A stretch of 64,000 nt of DNA from Rhodococcus pyridinivorans (lineage in GTDB: Bacteria > Actinomycetota > Actinomycetes > Mycobacteriales > Mycobacteriaceae): NCBI RefSeq assembly GCF_900105195.1, contig NZ_FNRX01000002.1, forward strand, positions 1,984,001-2,048,000. Direction: 5' to 3'. The position numbers were made by a program, and so were the translations under genes. Positions 44,879 to 54,298 of this stretch are shown one piece after another. A model generated the notes under the pieces. It was not told the origin of the DNA. It saw only the letters and a program-made list of their open reading frames with translations, and searched no databases. Numbering within the stretch: position 1 is the stretch's first letter; each line of letters begins with the position of its first letter.

Positions 44879-45907
44879 ATGGCCGGCGAACCCGACGAGA
44901 AGCCGGGGTTTCTCGAACGTCAACGCGCGGCCCATCCGGTGCTCGACCGCGTCCTTCGGGCCGGGGTGCGGTACCAGGAGAACAAGGGCGACTACTACGC
45001 GGCCGGCCTGACCTACTTCACGGTGCTGGCGATCGTCCCGATCATCATGGTCGTGTTCTCTCTGGCCGGTTTCGTGCTCGCCGGGCGACCCGAACTGCTC
45101 GACCAGATCCGGCAGATCATCTCCGAGAACATTCCCGGTCAGCTCGGCGGCACCGTGCAGAGCCTGATCGACTCGGCGATCGAATCCCGCGGCGCGGTCG
45201 GCCTCATCGGCCTGCTCACCGCCTCGTATGCCGGTCTGGGCTGGATCACGAATCTTCGCGAAGCCCTCACCGCCATGTGGGAGCACCCGCGCGACAAGGG
45301 CAACTTCCTCGTAGTGAAGTTGCGCGACGGGGGCGCACTTCTCAGTCTCGGACTCGCGATGACCGTGTCGTTGGGGCTCTCGGCGCTGAGCAGCGGGCCG
45401 ATCGCGCGCAGGATCGTCGAGCTGCTCAACATGGAGAATCTCGTCGGCATCGGCGTGGGTCTGCGAATTCTGGCTCTGGTGGCGGCCACTGCCGCCACCG
45501 GTCTGGTGTTCACCTGGGTGATCGCTCGCCTGCCCCGCGAACCCGTTCCGTTCCGCAGCGCGCTCGTCGCGGGTGCGATCGCCGGGATCGGTTTCGAACT
45601 GCTCAAGCAGACGGGTTCGATCTACCTCGAACGTGTGCTCAACGGCCCGGCGGGCGTCGCCTTCGGCCCGATCCTCGGCATCCTCGTGTTCGGTAACCTC
45701 ACGGCCCGCCTGGTGCTCTTCTGCACCGCGTTCGCAGCGACGTCCCGAGCGAGCCTCGCACTCGCACACCATCCCGCGCCCACAGGGGCGGTCATCACGC
45801 CTCGCCTCGAGGTGCACGAGGGTCTCGACGCGCGCCGCGGCGCCGCAATCCTCGGTGCGGGCCTGGTCGGTGGACTCCTCGCCGGGCTGCGCTTCCGGAG
45901 GAAATGA
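44879..45907 (+). CDS. YihY/BrkB-family inner membrane protein
   Basis: 342 residues from ATG 44879, behind AAGGAG. The family hallmark is the N-terminal ENKGDYYAAGLTYFTVLAIVPIIMVVFS, followed by about five more helices and AGAIAGIGFELLKQTGSIYLE with FGPILGILVFGNLTARLVLF. Once misnamed RNase BN, these proteins have no proven activity. A short C-terminal helix (AAILGAGLVGGLLAGLRFR) is extra. Probably co-transcribed with trpS. Confidence 0.9.
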   Translation: MAGEPDEKPGFLERQRAAHPVLDRVLRAGVRYQENKGDYYAAGLTYFTVLAIVPIIMVVFSLAGFVLAGRPELLDQIRQIISENIPGQLGGTVQSLIDSAIESRGAVGLIGLLTASYAGLGWITNLREALTAMWEHPRDKGNFLVVKLRDGGALLSLGLAMTVSLGLSALSSGPIARRIVELLNMENLVGIGVGLRILALVAATAATGLVFTWVIARLPREPVPFRSALVAGAIAGIGFELLKQTGSIYLERVLNGPAGVAFGPILGILVFGNLTARLVLFCTAFAATSRASLALAHHPAPTGAVITPRLEVHEGLDARRGAAILGAGLVGGLLAGLRFRRK

Positions 45908-45975
45908 GCGAACTCCCGGGGTGAAAACTCGGTTCGGGGGTGCCGATCGTGCCGCGGACGGGCGACGATGGAGGC

Positions 45976-46206
45976 GTGGCAAAACAGACGCGATCCGCCG
46001 CGCCCCAACGCGCGTTCCGGGTGACTCCGCGCAGAGCGCTCGCGGCCGTCCTGGTCCTGCTCGCTGCGCTGTTCGTTCTCCAGAACCGCAACAGTACGAG
46101 CATCGACCTCTTCTGGATCTCGCTGCAGGCACCGCTGTGGCTGGTGCTCGTCATCATCTTCGCGGTCGGGTGGGTCGCGGGCTTCCTGTTCGCACGCGGA
46201 CGCTGA
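45976..46206 (+). CDS. small LapA-domain-like membrane protein
   Basis: 76 residues from GTG 45976, with a GGAGG-like site close by. Two hydrophobic helices (about 22-36 and 53-70) flank the motif LQNRNSTSIDLFWISLQAPLW, as in LapA/YciS proteins. In enterobacteria LapA helps control LPS synthesis; actinobacterial versions have unknown function. Basic cytosolic ends. A terminator follows. Confidence 0.8.
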   Translation: MAKQTRSAAPQRAFRVTPRRALAAVLVLLAALFVLQNRNSTSIDLFWISLQAPLWLVLVIIFAVGWVAGFLFARGR

Positions 46207-46270
46207 TCCGCATCGGTGCGGCCACCGGCAACGGAGCACAGGGGAGTGGGCACAGCGGAGTGGGCACCGA

Positions 46271-46310
46271 CGACAGCAGGCCCGTCCCCGAAGGGACGGA
46301 CCTGCTGTCG
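46271..46310. terminator. bidirectional terminator between lapA-like gene and sdhB
   Basis: CGACAGCAGG-CCCGTCCC, a CGAA loop, GGGACGG-CCTGCTGTCG form a nearly perfect 18-bp stem with one mismatch. It lies between two converging genes (stops at 46206 and 46321) and can serve both. Just before it is a short direct repeat of GGAGTGGGCAC (14-bp period). Confidence 0.85.
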
Positions 46311-46320
46311 TGCGAGGTGA

Positions 46321-47097
46321 TCAGCGAGCGAACATGAGCGCGCGCTTGACCTCCTGGATCGCCTTCGTCACCTGGATGCCACGGGGGCACGCGTCGGTGC
46401 AGTTGAAGGTGGTGCGGCAGCGCCACACGCCTTCCTTGTCGTTGAGGATGTCCAGCCGCTCGGAGGCACCCTCGTCACGCGAATCGAAGATGAACCGGTG
46501 CGCGTTGACGATCGCGGCGGGACCGAAGTAGCTGCCGTCGCTCCAATACACCGGGCACGAGGTGGTGCAGCACGCGCACAGGATGCACTTGGTGGTGTCG
46601 TCGAACCGGGCACGGTCGGCCTGCGACTGGATACGCTCGCGGGTCGGCTCGTTGCCGGAGGCGATGAGGAACGGCTTCACGGCGCGGTAGGCGTCGAAGA
46701 AGGGCTCCATGTCGACGACGAGGTCCTTCTCGACCGGAAGGCCACGGATCGGCTCGATCGTGATCGTGACGTCCTTGCCGTTCTTGTCCAGCATGTCCTT
46801 CATGAGGATCTTGCAGGCGAGACGGTTGACGCCGTTGACACGCATCGCGTCCGAGCCGCACACGCCGTGGGCGCAGCTGCGACGGAAAGTGAGCGTGCCG
46901 TCGAGGTAACCCTTGACGTAGCCCAACAGGTTGAGCAGACGGTCGGACGGCAGCGCCGGCACCTGGAACGAATCCCAGTGCTGACCCTTGTCGTCCTCCG
47001 GGTTGAACCGGGCGATCTTGAGGGTGACCATCGTCGCGCCCTCGGGCACGGGTGGCAGTGTCGACGCGCCCGTGTCGGTCTTCTCGATGGTTGTCAT
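46321..47097 (-). CDS. sdhB: succinate dehydrogenase iron-sulfur subunit
   Basis: 258 residues. The ferredoxin domain has SCAHGVCGSDAM with a further Cys for [2Fe-2S]. The C-terminal domain has CILCACCTTSCP and CRTTFNCTDACPRG for the [4Fe-4S] and [3Fe-4S] clusters. It passes electrons from the SdhA flavin to the membrane quinone site. Last gene of the sdhCDAB operon; its ATG shares one base with the sdhA stop (TGATG). Confidence 0.97.
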   Translation of the reverse strand: MTTIEKTDTGASTLPPVPEGATMVTLKIARFNPEDDKGQHWDSFQVPALPSDRLLNLLGYVKGYLDGTLTFRRSCAHGVCGSDAMRVNGVNRLACKILMKDMLDKNGKDVTITIEPIRGLPVEKDLVVDMEPFFDAYRAVKPFLIASGNEPTRERIQSQADRARFDDTTKCILCACCTTSCPVYWSDGSYFGPAAIVNAHRFIFDSRDEGASERLDILNDKEGVWRCRTTFNCTDACPRGIQVTKAIQEVKRALMFAR

Positions 47098-48848
47098 CAG
47101 TACTTACGCTCCATGGGCTCGTACCGGGTCTGGACCACCGGCTTGTAGTCCAGGCGAATGTCGGAGATCAGTTCCTCGCCCACCTTGTACGCCATGGTGT
47201 GCTTGAGGAAGTTCTCGTCGTCGCGCTTCGGGTAGTCCTCGCGGGCGTGTCCGCCACGCGATTCCTTGCGGTTCAGCGCGCCGACGACGGTGACCTCGGC
47301 CATCTCGAGGAGGAAGCCGAGCTCCAGAGCCTCGAGCAGGTCGCTGTTGTAGCGCTTGCCCTTGTCGTGGACCGTGATCTCCTTGTAGCGCTTCTTCAGC
47401 TCGTGGATGTCGTTGAGCGCCTGCGTCAACGTCTCCTCGGTGCGGAACACCGACGCGTTGTTGTCCATCGTCTGCTGCAGCTCGGTGCGGATGTCGGCCA
47501 CCCGCTCCTTGCCGCCCTGGTGCAGGATCAGATCGAGCCAGTCGTCGACGTACTTCGTCGGCTGCTCGGGCATCTCGACGTGCTTCGTGCTGTTGGCGTA
47601 CTCCGCGGCGGCGATGCCGGCGCGACGACCGAAGACGTTGATGTCGAGCAGCGAGTTGGTGCCGAGACGGTTGGCGCCGTGGACGGACACGCACGCGCAC
47701 TCGCCGGCCGCGTACAGGCCGGGCACGACGTTCTCGTTGTCGCGGAGGACCTCGCCGTCGACGTTGGTCGGGATACCGCCCATGACGTAGTGGCAGGTCG
47801 GGAACACGGGCACGAGCTCGGTGACGGGGTCGACACCGAGGTAGGTGCGGGAGAACTCGGTGATGTCGGGGAGCTTCTCCTCGAGGACGTCCTCGCCGAG
47901 GTGGGTCACGTCGATGTAGACGTAATCCTTGTTCGGTCCGGCGCCGCGACCCTCGAGCACCTCGAGCACCATCGAGCGGGCGACGATGTCGCGGGGCGCG
48001 AGGTCCTTGATGGTGGGGGCGTAGCGCTCCATGAACCGCTCGCCGTCGGCGTTGCGGAGGATGCCGCCCTCACCGCGCACGGCCTCCGAGATGAGGATGC
48101 CGAGACCGGCCAGGCCCGTCGGATGGAACTGGTGGAACTCCATGTCCTCGAGCGGGAGGCCCTTGCGGAAGATGATGCCGAGGCCGTCACCGGTGAGGGT
48201 GTGGGCGTTCGACGTCGTCTTGTACATACGGCCCGAGCCGCCCGTCGCGAAGACGATGGCCTTGGCGTGGAAGACGTGGATCTCGCCGGTCGCGAGCTCG
48301 TACGCGACGACACCCGTCGCGACGGGACCGTTCTCGGTCTCGGTGAGGGTGATGTCGAGTGCGTAGAACTCGTTGAAGAACTCGACGTCGTGCTTGACGC
48401 AGTTCTGGTACAGCGTCTGCAGAATCATGTGGCCGGTGCGGTCGGCGGCGTAGCACGCGCGACGGACCGGGGCCTTACCGTGGTCGCGGGTGTGACCACC
48501 GAAGCGACGCTGGTCGATCTTGCCCTCGGGCGTCCGGTTGAACGGAAGACCCATCTTCTCGAGGTCGAGAACGGCGTCGATGGCCTCCTTGGCCATGATC
48601 TCCGCAGCGTCCTGGTCGACCAGGTAGTCGCCACCCTTGACGGTGTCGAAGGTGTGCCACTCCCAGTTGTCCTCTTCGACGTTCGCGAGGGCGGCGCACA
48701 TGCCACCCTGAGCGGCGCCGGTGTGGCTGCGGGTGGGGTAGAGCTTCGTGAGCACTGCGGTGCGCGCACGCGGGCCGGCTTCGATGGCCGCACGCATGCC
48801 GGCGCCGCCGGCGCCGACGATGACTACGTCGTAACGATGTTCCTGCAT
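47097..48848 (-). CDS. sdhA: succinate dehydrogenase flavoprotein subunit
   Basis: 583 residues. The FAD-binding VVIVGAGGAGMRA is at the N-terminus and the covalent FAD His42 lies in RSHTGAAQGGM. Substrate-site residues are in HQFHPTG-like FHQFHPTGLAG, RGEGGILRN and ARRACYAADRTGH. It oxidises succinate to fumarate on the cytoplasmic face. sdhD ends 15 bp upstream. Confidence 0.97.
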   Translation of the reverse strand: MQEHRYDVVIVGAGGAGMRAAIEAGPRARTAVLTKLYPTRSHTGAAQGGMCAALANVEEDNWEWHTFDTVKGGDYLVDQDAAEIMAKEAIDAVLDLEKMGLPFNRTPEGKIDQRRFGGHTRDHGKAPVRRACYAADRTGHMILQTLYQNCVKHDVEFFNEFYALDITLTETENGPVATGVVAYELATGEIHVFHAKAIVFATGGSGRMYKTTSNAHTLTGDGLGIIFRKGLPLEDMEFHQFHPTGLAGLGILISEAVRGEGGILRNADGERFMERYAPTIKDLAPRDIVARSMVLEVLEGRGAGPNKDYVYIDVTHLGEDVLEEKLPDITEFSRTYLGVDPVTELVPVFPTCHYVMGGIPTNVDGEVLRDNENVVPGLYAAGECACVSVHGANRLGTNSLLDINVFGRRAGIAAAEYANSTKHVEMPEQPTKYVDDWLDLILHQGGKERVADIRTELQQTMDNNASVFRTEETLTQALNDIHELKKRYKEITVHDKGKRYNSDLLEALELGFLLEMAEVTVVGALNRKESRGGHAREDYPKRDDENFLKHTMAYKVGEELISDIRLDYKPVVQTRYEPMERKY

Positions 48849-48863
48849 GAAGGTTCGGCTCCC

Positions 48864-49304
48864 CTAGCTCGCCGTGATGTTCGGGTCGAAGGTGAAGATC
48901 ACGTAGGTGCCCAGGCCCATGATCAGGATCATCGACACGACGAGGATCGTGTTGAGCCAGAACCGGGTGGAGTCCTTACGTGCGTAGTCCGCGATGACGG
49001 TGCGCAGACCGTTACCGCCGTGGAGCTGTGCGAGCCACAGCATCGACAGGTCCCAGAACTGCCAGAACGGGCTGGACCAGCGGCCTGCGACGAACGCGAA
49101 GTTGATGCGGTGCACGCCGTCATCGAGCATCAGCATGATGAAGAGGTGACCGAGGACCAGGATGATCAGGGCCAGGCCGGACAGGCGCATGAACAACCAG
49201 GCGTAGAGCTCGAAGTTGTTCTTCGCGGCACGCCGCGGCGTGCGCGGGTTGTCGAGGCCTGCGGGCCGGTCGTATTCCTTACCCAGAGTCTTCGCTTCGG
49301 TCAT
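48864..49304 (-). CDS. sdhD: succinate dehydrogenase membrane anchor subunit
   Basis: 146 residues from ATG 49304. Three transmembrane helices: around 29-52 (LFMRLSGLALIILVLGHLFIM), 80-97 and 115-137. RLSG and the His in LGHLFIM lie where quinone/haem contacts are made in Sdh anchors. With SdhC it forms the membrane domain that reduces menaquinone. Separated from sdhC by 1 bp. Confidence 0.93.
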   Translation of the reverse strand: MTEAKTLGKEYDRPAGLDNPRTPRRAAKNNFELYAWLFMRLSGLALIILVLGHLFIMLMLDDGVHRINFAFVAGRWSSPFWQFWDLSMLWLAQLHGGNGLRTVIADYARKDSTRFWLNTILVVSMILIMGLGTYVIFTFDPNITAS

Positions 49305-49305
49305 G

Positions 49306-49713
49306 TCAGTGCCCCGCAAACGTGTTGAAGAGGATGCGAACGGCCGCGGGGATCATCACCACGAACCAGATCGCGAGGATCGTCCAGAGCATCACGCGCT
49401 GGTACTTCGGGCCCTTCGACCAGAAGTCCACGAGCATGACCCGCAGGCCGTTGAGTGCGTGGTACAGGACCATCGCGACCAGGCCGAGCTCCATGAGGCC
49501 GACGATCGGGTTCTTGTACGTATCGATCACCGCGTCGTAGGTCTCGGGGTTGACCCGGACGAGTGCGGTGTCGAGGACGTGGACGAAAAGGAAGAAGAAT
49601 GTCGCCACGCCCGTGATCCGGTGCAATACCCAGGACCACATGCCGGGATCTCCCCGGTAAAGCGACCGTGTGCGCCCCGCCTTTGCGGGGGCGGCTTCAG
49701 TCGTGCTGCTCAT
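49306..49713 (-). CDS. sdhC: succinate dehydrogenase cytochrome b556 subunit
   Basis: 135 residues from ATG 49713, with GGAGG 11 bases upstream; the open frame extends further but without plausibility. Three helices, with HRITG (quinone/haem region) in the first and LYHALNGLRVMLVDF containing the haem-ligand His in the second. First gene of sdhCDAB. The 253-bp divergent region to cdd holds a possible IdeR-like site. Confidence 0.94.
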   Translation of the reverse strand: MSSTTEAAPAKAGRTRSLYRGDPGMWSWVLHRITGVATFFFLFVHVLDTALVRVNPETYDAVIDTYKNPIVGLMELGLVAMVLYHALNGLRVMLVDFWSKGPKYQRVMLWTILAIWFVVMIPAAVRILFNTFAGH

Positions 49714-49884
49714 CGAGTGCTGTGCCTCCAACGTCAATGGTGGACGCGTCGAGCTGCTCCTACCTGTGGGGGATTCCGCAGTACGGGCCCGACGTGAACC
49801 TGAACCGACTTGGATCGACTCTAGACCCATCCCAAACTCGGGAACCAATCTCCTGCGCCATTCGTACAGGCCCCAAAAGCGAAG

Positions 49885-49903
49885 TTAGGTTTGCCTTTCC
49901 AAC
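49885..49903. promoter_or_regulatory. weak IdeR/DtxR-like site between sdhC and cdd
   Basis: TTAGGTTTGCCTTTCCAAC matches the iron-box consensus TTAGGTTAGGCTAACCTAA at about 13 of 19 positions, mostly in the left arm. It lies 172 bp from sdhC and 64 bp from cdd. Iron-sulfur-rich Sdh is iron-regulated in related genera, so the location is sensible, but the match is poor. Confidence 0.3.
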
Positions 49904-49966
49904 TGTGATCTGGCGCAGTGGGGGTCGCCTATCGTCGTCCACGCCACCGTGACAGGATGGGGAACC

Positions 49967-50386
49967 ATGCCGGACATCGACTGGAAAATGTTGCGCGCCA
50001 AAGCACATGAGGTGATGGGTCGAGCCTACGCCCCCTACTCCGGGTTCCCGGTGGGGGCTGCCGGCCTCACCGTCGATGGTCGGATGGTCCTTGGGTGCAA
50101 TGTGGAAAATGTCTCACACGGACTGGGGCTGTGTGCCGAATGTGTACTCGTCGGTAACTTGTTCGCCCAGGGTGGAGGGCGTCTGCGGGCCGTCGCCGTC
50201 TGCGACTCCCGAGGCCACGTCCTGACCCCGTGCGGCCGGTGTCGGCAGGTGCTCCTCGAACACGGCGGTCCCGATCTCGAGGTCGACGCCCAGGGTGGCC
50301 CGCGTCGCCTCTGCGAGCTCCTCCCCGACGCGTTCGGCCCCGACGATCTGGCGGCCGTGCGGGAGAACGAGGACCGCCGTGCCTGA
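49967..50386 (+). CDS. cdd: cytidine deaminase
   Basis: 139 residues from ATG 49967, behind GGATGGGGA. Zinc-site motifs CAEC (with catalytic Glu) and PCGRCRQ are present, and NVENVSHGLGLCAE is the substrate-binding loop. It deaminates cytidine and deoxycytidine to uridine and deoxyuridine. First gene of the cdd-deoA-add salvage run; the last 8 bp overlap deoA. Confidence 0.96.
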   Translation: MPDIDWKMLRAKAHEVMGRAYAPYSGFPVGAAGLTVDGRMVLGCNVENVSHGLGLCAECVLVGNLFAQGGGRLRAVAVCDSRGHVLTPCGRCRQVLLEHGGPDLEVDAQGGPRRLCELLPDAFGPDDLAAVRENEDRRA

Positions 50387-51662
50387 CATCGTCACCGTCA
50401 TCCGCCGCAAGCGCGACGGACACGAGCTCTCCGGCGCCGAGATCGACTGGGTCATCGAGGCGTTCACCCACGGGATCGTCTCCGACGCCCAGATGTCGGC
50501 CCTGGCGATGGCAGTCTGGTTCCGCGGCATGAGTCGGGCCGAGACAGCACGCTGGACCACCGCCATGATCGACTCCGGTCGTCGTCTCGATTTCTCCGCT
50601 CTCGGCCTGCGCACCGTCGACAAACACTCGACAGGCGGTGTGGGGGACAAGATCACACTGCCGCTCGCACCGCTCGTCGCGGCCTGCGGCGTCGCGGTCC
50701 CGCAATTGTCGGGCCGCGGTCTCGGTCACACCGGCGGCACCCTGGACAAGCTCGAGGCGATCCCCGGCTGGAAGGCCGATCTGACCACCGCGGAGATCGC
50801 CGAGATCCTCAGCGACCCGGCCGTCGGTGCGGTCGTGTGCGCGGCGAGTGCCGATCTCGCCCCCGCCGACCGCAAGCTCTACGCGCTGCGCGACGTCACC
50901 GGGACCGTCGAGTCGATCCCGCTCATCGCCAGCTCGATCATGAGCAAGAAGATCGCCGAGGGCACCGGAGCCCTCGTCCTCGATGTGAAGGTCGGCAGCG
51001 GCGCCTTCATGAAGGAACTCGGCGAGGCCCGCGAGCTGGCGCGCACCATGGTCGAACTCGGCACCGACGAAGGGCTGCCCACGACGGCCCTGCTCACCCG
51101 CATGGACAGCCCGCTCGGGCGCACGGCGGGCAACGCGCTCGAGGTCCGGGAGGCCGTCGAGGTGCTCGCCGGCGGCGGACCCGACGACGTCGTCGAGCTG
51201 ACCCTGGCCCTGGCCTGCGAGATGCTCGCCGCCGCCGGTGTCGACGATGTCGATCCCGCCGACCGACTGCGCGACGGCACCGCAATGGACCGGTGGAACG
51301 CGATGATCGTCGCCCAGGGCGGCGACCCCGCGGCGCCGTTGCCGGTCGCGACCCACACCGAGACCTTCCACGCCGACGCGGACGGGGTGGTCTCCGAACT
51401 CGACGCGTACAAGGTCGGTATCGCCGCCTGGCGGCTCGGAGCCGGTCGCGAACGGCAGGGTCAGGACGTGCAGCCCGGGGCCGGTATCGAACTGCACGCG
51501 GTCCTCGGTGATCGCGTCCGCGCGGGGCAGCCGATCGCGACGCTGCACACCGACACCCCGGGACGTATCCCCGACGCGCTCGCCGCCCTCCGCGGCGGTG
51601 TCCGAATCTCCGACACGGCCCCCGTTCGGCAGCCGCTCGTGATCGAACGGATCCGGGCGTAG
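50379..51662 (+). CDS. deoA: thymidine/pyrimidine-nucleoside phosphorylase
   Basis: 427 residues from GTG 50379. Family signature [23 protein letters not shown], then [20 protein letters not shown] and the phosphate/pyrimidine contacts [12 protein letters not shown] and [12 protein letters not shown]. The C-terminal barrel-sandwich domain is complete. It cleaves thymidine and deoxyuridine to free base and deoxyribose-1-phosphate. It acts after cdd and feeds uracil to upp (56479). Confidence 0.96.
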   Translation: MPDIVTVIRRKRDGHELSGAEIDWVIEAFTHGIVSDAQMSALAMAVWFRGMSRAETARWTTAMIDSGRRLDFSALGLRTVDKHSTGGVGDKITLPLAPLVAACGVAVPQLSGRGLGHTGGTLDKLEAIPGWKADLTTAEIAEILSDPAVGAVVCAASADLAPADRKLYALRDVTGTVESIPLIASSIMSKKIAEGTGALVLDVKVGSGAFMKELGEARELARTMVELGTDEGLPTTALLTRMDSPLGRTAGNALEVREAVEVLAGGGPDDVVELTLALACEMLAAAGVDDVDPADRLRDGTAMDRWNAMIVAQGGDPAAPLPVATHTETFHADADGVVSELDAYKVGIAAWRLGAGRERQGQDVQPGAGIELHAVLGDRVRAGQPIATLHTDTPGRIPDALAALRGGVRISDTAPVRQPLVIERIRA

Positions 51663-51718
51663 GGGCTCGGTGGCCGGAGACCGAGCGGAACCGGCCGCCG
51701 CCGACTACCGTCCCGATC

Positions 51719-52804
51719 ATGAACGGCCGTCTGACTCCCGAACTCGTTCGCACCGCACCCAAAGTGGTCCTACACGATCACCTGGACGGCGGACTCCGTC
51801 CCCGGACGGTCCTCGAACTCGCGGACGCGTGCGGGTGGTCGTTGCCCGCGGACACCGAAGCGGATCTCGCCCGCTGGTTCCGCGAATCCGCCGACAGTGG
51901 GTCGCTCGAGCGCTATCTCGAGACCTTCGAGCACACCGTCGCCGTGATGCAGACGGCAGAAGGACTCGAACGCGTCGCACGCGAGTGCGTCCTCGACCTC
52001 GCCGACGACGGCGTGGTGTACGCCGAGGTGCGGTTCGCGCCCGAGCAGCACCTGGAGAAGGGACTGTCTCTGGACGAGGTCGTCGAGCGCGTCCTCGAAG
52101 GCTTCCGAGCCGGGGAATCGGAGGTGGCCGCCGGTGGTCGTCGCATCCGGGTGCGCTGCCTGCTCACTGCGATGCGGCACGCTGCACGCTCGTTGGAGAT
52201 CGCCGAACTCGCCGTGCGCTTCCGGGACCGCGGCGTGGCGGGATTCGACATCGCCGGCGCCGAAGCGGGCAACCCGCCCAGCCGTCATCTCGACGCCTTC
52301 GAGTACACCCGCGCGGCCAACGCGCACTTCACGATCCACGCCGGTGAGGCGTTCGGGCTCCCGTCCATCCACGAAGCGGTCGCCTTCTGCGGCACCGACA
52401 GACTCGGCCACGGTGTGCGCATCGTCGACGACATCGAAGTGCACGACGACGGAACCGCCACTCTGGGCCGGCTCGCGAACTACATCCGCGACAAGCGCAT
52501 CCCCCTCGAACTGTGCCCGTCGTCGAACGTGCAAACCGGCGCGGTGCGCACGCTCGCCGAGCATCCCTTCGACCTGCTGGCCCGCCTGCGCTTCCGCGTC
52601 ACCGTCAACACCGACAACCGGTTGATGAGCGACACCACGATGACGCAGGAGATGGTGCGGCTCGTCGAGACCTTCGACTACAGCTGGGTCGACCTCGAAC
52701 GGTTCACGATCAACGCGATGAAGTCGGCCTTCCTCCCGTTCGACCAGCGACTGGAACTGATCGACGACGTCATCAAGCCTGGATACGCCGTCCTCGTCGG
52801 GTAG
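51719..52804 (+). CDS. add: adenosine deaminase
   Basis: 361 residues from ATG 51719, 56 bp after deoA. Zinc ligands: HDHLDGG at the N-terminus, HAGE in the middle with catalytic Glu, [12 protein letters not shown], and the C-terminal [13 protein letters not shown] with the metal Asp. It converts adenosine/deoxyadenosine to inosine forms, which PunA (59520) can phosphorolyse. A strong hairpin follows. Confidence 0.96.
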   Translation: MNGRLTPELVRTAPKVVLHDHLDGGLRPRTVLELADACGWSLPADTEADLARWFRESADSGSLERYLETFEHTVAVMQTAEGLERVARECVLDLADDGVVYAEVRFAPEQHLEKGLSLDEVVERVLEGFRAGESEVAAGGRRIRVRCLLTAMRHAARSLEIAELAVRFRDRGVAGFDIAGAEAGNPPSRHLDAFEYTRAANAHFTIHAGEAFGLPSIHEAVAFCGTDRLGHGVRIVDDIEVHDDGTATLGRLANYIRDKRIPLELCPSSNVQTGAVRTLAEHPFDLLARLRFRVTVNTDNRLMSDTTMTQEMVRLVETFDYSWVDLERFTINAMKSAFLPFDQRLELIDDVIKPGYAVLVG

Positions 52805-52850
52805 AGACCGCGACCCGCAGATACCTCTATGGGTGCGCGGGGCGGGAAAT

Positions 52851-52886
52851 GGTCATCGGAGCGCGTTACAACGCGCTCTTGTGACC
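52851..52886 (+). terminator. hairpin downstream of add
   Basis: Nested stems: GGTCA (52851) with TGACC (52886) outside, and GAGCGCGTT/AACGCGCTC around a 2-nt loop inside. It is 46 bp after the add stop. No T-run follows, so termination is inferred from the stem strength and position. Confidence 0.6.
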
Positions 52887-52920
52887 ACTTCGCGCGCCGG
52901 AGTGCCCAAGTGGAGCTGCC

Positions 52921-53010
52921 GTCAGTGCCGACCCGACGCGACGCGCGTCAGTGCCGACCCGACGCGACGCGCGTCAGTGCCGACCCGACGCGACGCGCGT
53001 CAGTGCCGAC
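52921..53010. repeat. 26-bp tandem repeat (about 3.5 copies) over the stop codon of the Rv3311-like gene
   Basis: GTCAGTGCCGACCCGACGCG plus ACGCGC is repeated without change at 52921, 52947 and 52973, with a partial fourth copy (GTCAGTGCCGAC) at 52999. The fourth copy is the genuine 3' end of the minus-strand gene (TGA at 53002-53000); the other three are perfect duplicates downstream of it, each with a TGA. Confidence 0.95.
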
Positions 53011-54238
53011 GCAGTCGCGCTTCGAACTCGCGCTCGAGCTCGCGCCAGGCGAGGGATTCGGTGTCGAACGGCGGCTTGGGTGCCGTTCGTCCCGAGTCGG
53101 GTTCGATCACGTGGTTGACGAACCAGCCGAGTTCCGTGGACGCGGCGAGCGCGGCCTCCGTCGAGTCGTCGTCCGCGAAGTTCGCTGCGTCGACGAACAA
53201 CTCGACCGCGAGTTCGAGCTGGTCGGGGTCGACGGCCGCAACACCCTGAGCGATGTCGTCGGCGATCCCGGTGAGCACATAGACGTTGTCGTCGGTGACC
53301 GTCACGTCGAGCGATCCGTCGACGGCGGCGAGCTGGATCTCCGTGTACGGCTCGAGCGTCGCGAGGTCGTGGTCGTGGTTGTCGGCGAGGTGGCGGGCCA
53401 GCGCGCGCTCGGACGGGAAGACGTCGATCGTGCCGTCGTGGCCGAGGAAGACGGCGTCGTCGTTCACGTAGCACCGCAGCGAGTACCAGGTGCCGTCGGT
53501 CGTGATGATCCGGATGGGATCGATGCCGACCCGGGCCCAGAACTTGTAGCCGTCGTCCTCGTCATCGGTGTCGATGAACTCGTACTCGTCGTCGGCGTCG
53601 ACGTCCTCGACCGTGTCGTCGGCCTCGACCTCGTTCTCGTCGACCGCGACGAGCTCGGATTCGATCTCGGCGACCACGGCAGCATCGACGTCGGGAGTGG
53701 AGATCACGGCGTCGAGCGCGTCGATCACGCCGTCCCAGTCCTGCGCGACCGCGGTTCCGACGCGATTCCACAGGTCGAGGCCCTCACGCGTGCGGAAGGC
53801 CGAGACACCGTGCTGCAACAGGAGGTCGATCTCCTCGCGTTCGAAGAACTTCGTCACGACGTCGAGATCGCAGACGTCGCCGAGGATGCTCACGATGTCG
53901 AAGGTGTCCTGCAGCTCGGACACCGACACGGGATCCGGATCGTCGGCCACGAGTTCGGGGACGCCGACGAGGTCGTAGGTGTGCGGTTCGTCGGGTTCGA
54001 ACTCCGAGGCCGCAAGCTTGGACACGATCGGCCACGCCTCGTGCTCGACGAGGTCGTTGTCGGCACCCGAACGCACGAACGCGACGAGCTCGGGGACCGA
54101 CGGGAAGGCGTACAGATCGTCGCCGTGGCCGAGGAATGCCTCCCACTCGTCGTCGCCTTCGCGCCAGCGCGGCGCCCAGAGCGTCACGAGGTTGCCGTCG
54201 GTGAGACCGAGCTCGATCGGGACGATGTCTCCAGCCAT
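53000..54238 (-). CDS. acidic conserved protein, Rv3311-like
   Basis: 412 residues from ATG 54238, where homologues begin (MxxDIVPI-L). Strongly acidic, with a Glu/Asp-only central linker (around 200-225: DDTVEDVDADDEYEF). Two related halves are visible: DDLYAFPSVPELVAFVR near the N-terminus and GTIDVFPSERALARHLAD in the second half, suggesting an internal duplication of a primosome/SUKH-like small domain. I know no function. In M. tuberculosis the counterpart lies between upp and add, as here. Its stop is inside the tandem repeat at 52921. Confidence 0.8.
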   Translation of the reverse strand: MAGDIVPIELGLTDGNLVTLWAPRWREGDDEWEAFLGHGDDLYAFPSVPELVAFVRSGADNDLVEHEAWPIVSKLAASEFEPDEPHTYDLVGVPELVADDPDPVSVSELQDTFDIVSILGDVCDLDVVTKFFEREEIDLLLQHGVSAFRTREGLDLWNRVGTAVAQDWDGVIDALDAVISTPDVDAAVVAEIESELVAVDENEVEADDTVEDVDADDEYEFIDTDDEDDGYKFWARVGIDPIRIITTDGTWYSLRCYVNDDAVFLGHDGTIDVFPSERALARHLADNHDHDLATLEPYTEIQLAAVDGSLDVTVTDDNVYVLTGIADDIAQGVAAVDPDQLELAVELFVDAANFADDDSTEAALAASTELGWFVNHVIEPDSGRTAPKPPFDTESLAWRELEREFEARLRRH

Positions 54239-54298
54239 GGCGCGAAGCCTAGCCATGTCGGCGCCGAGAATATAGCCGGGGGCGGCTCGCTATCGGTT

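Noticed and set aside
46230..46270. Direct repeat GGAGTGGGCAC as a regulatory site
   Set aside because: Only two short copies next to a terminator between converging genes; nothing to regulate.
52921..53010. The 26-bp array as a CRISPR
   Set aside because: Repeats are directly adjacent with no spacers and no cas genes are nearby.
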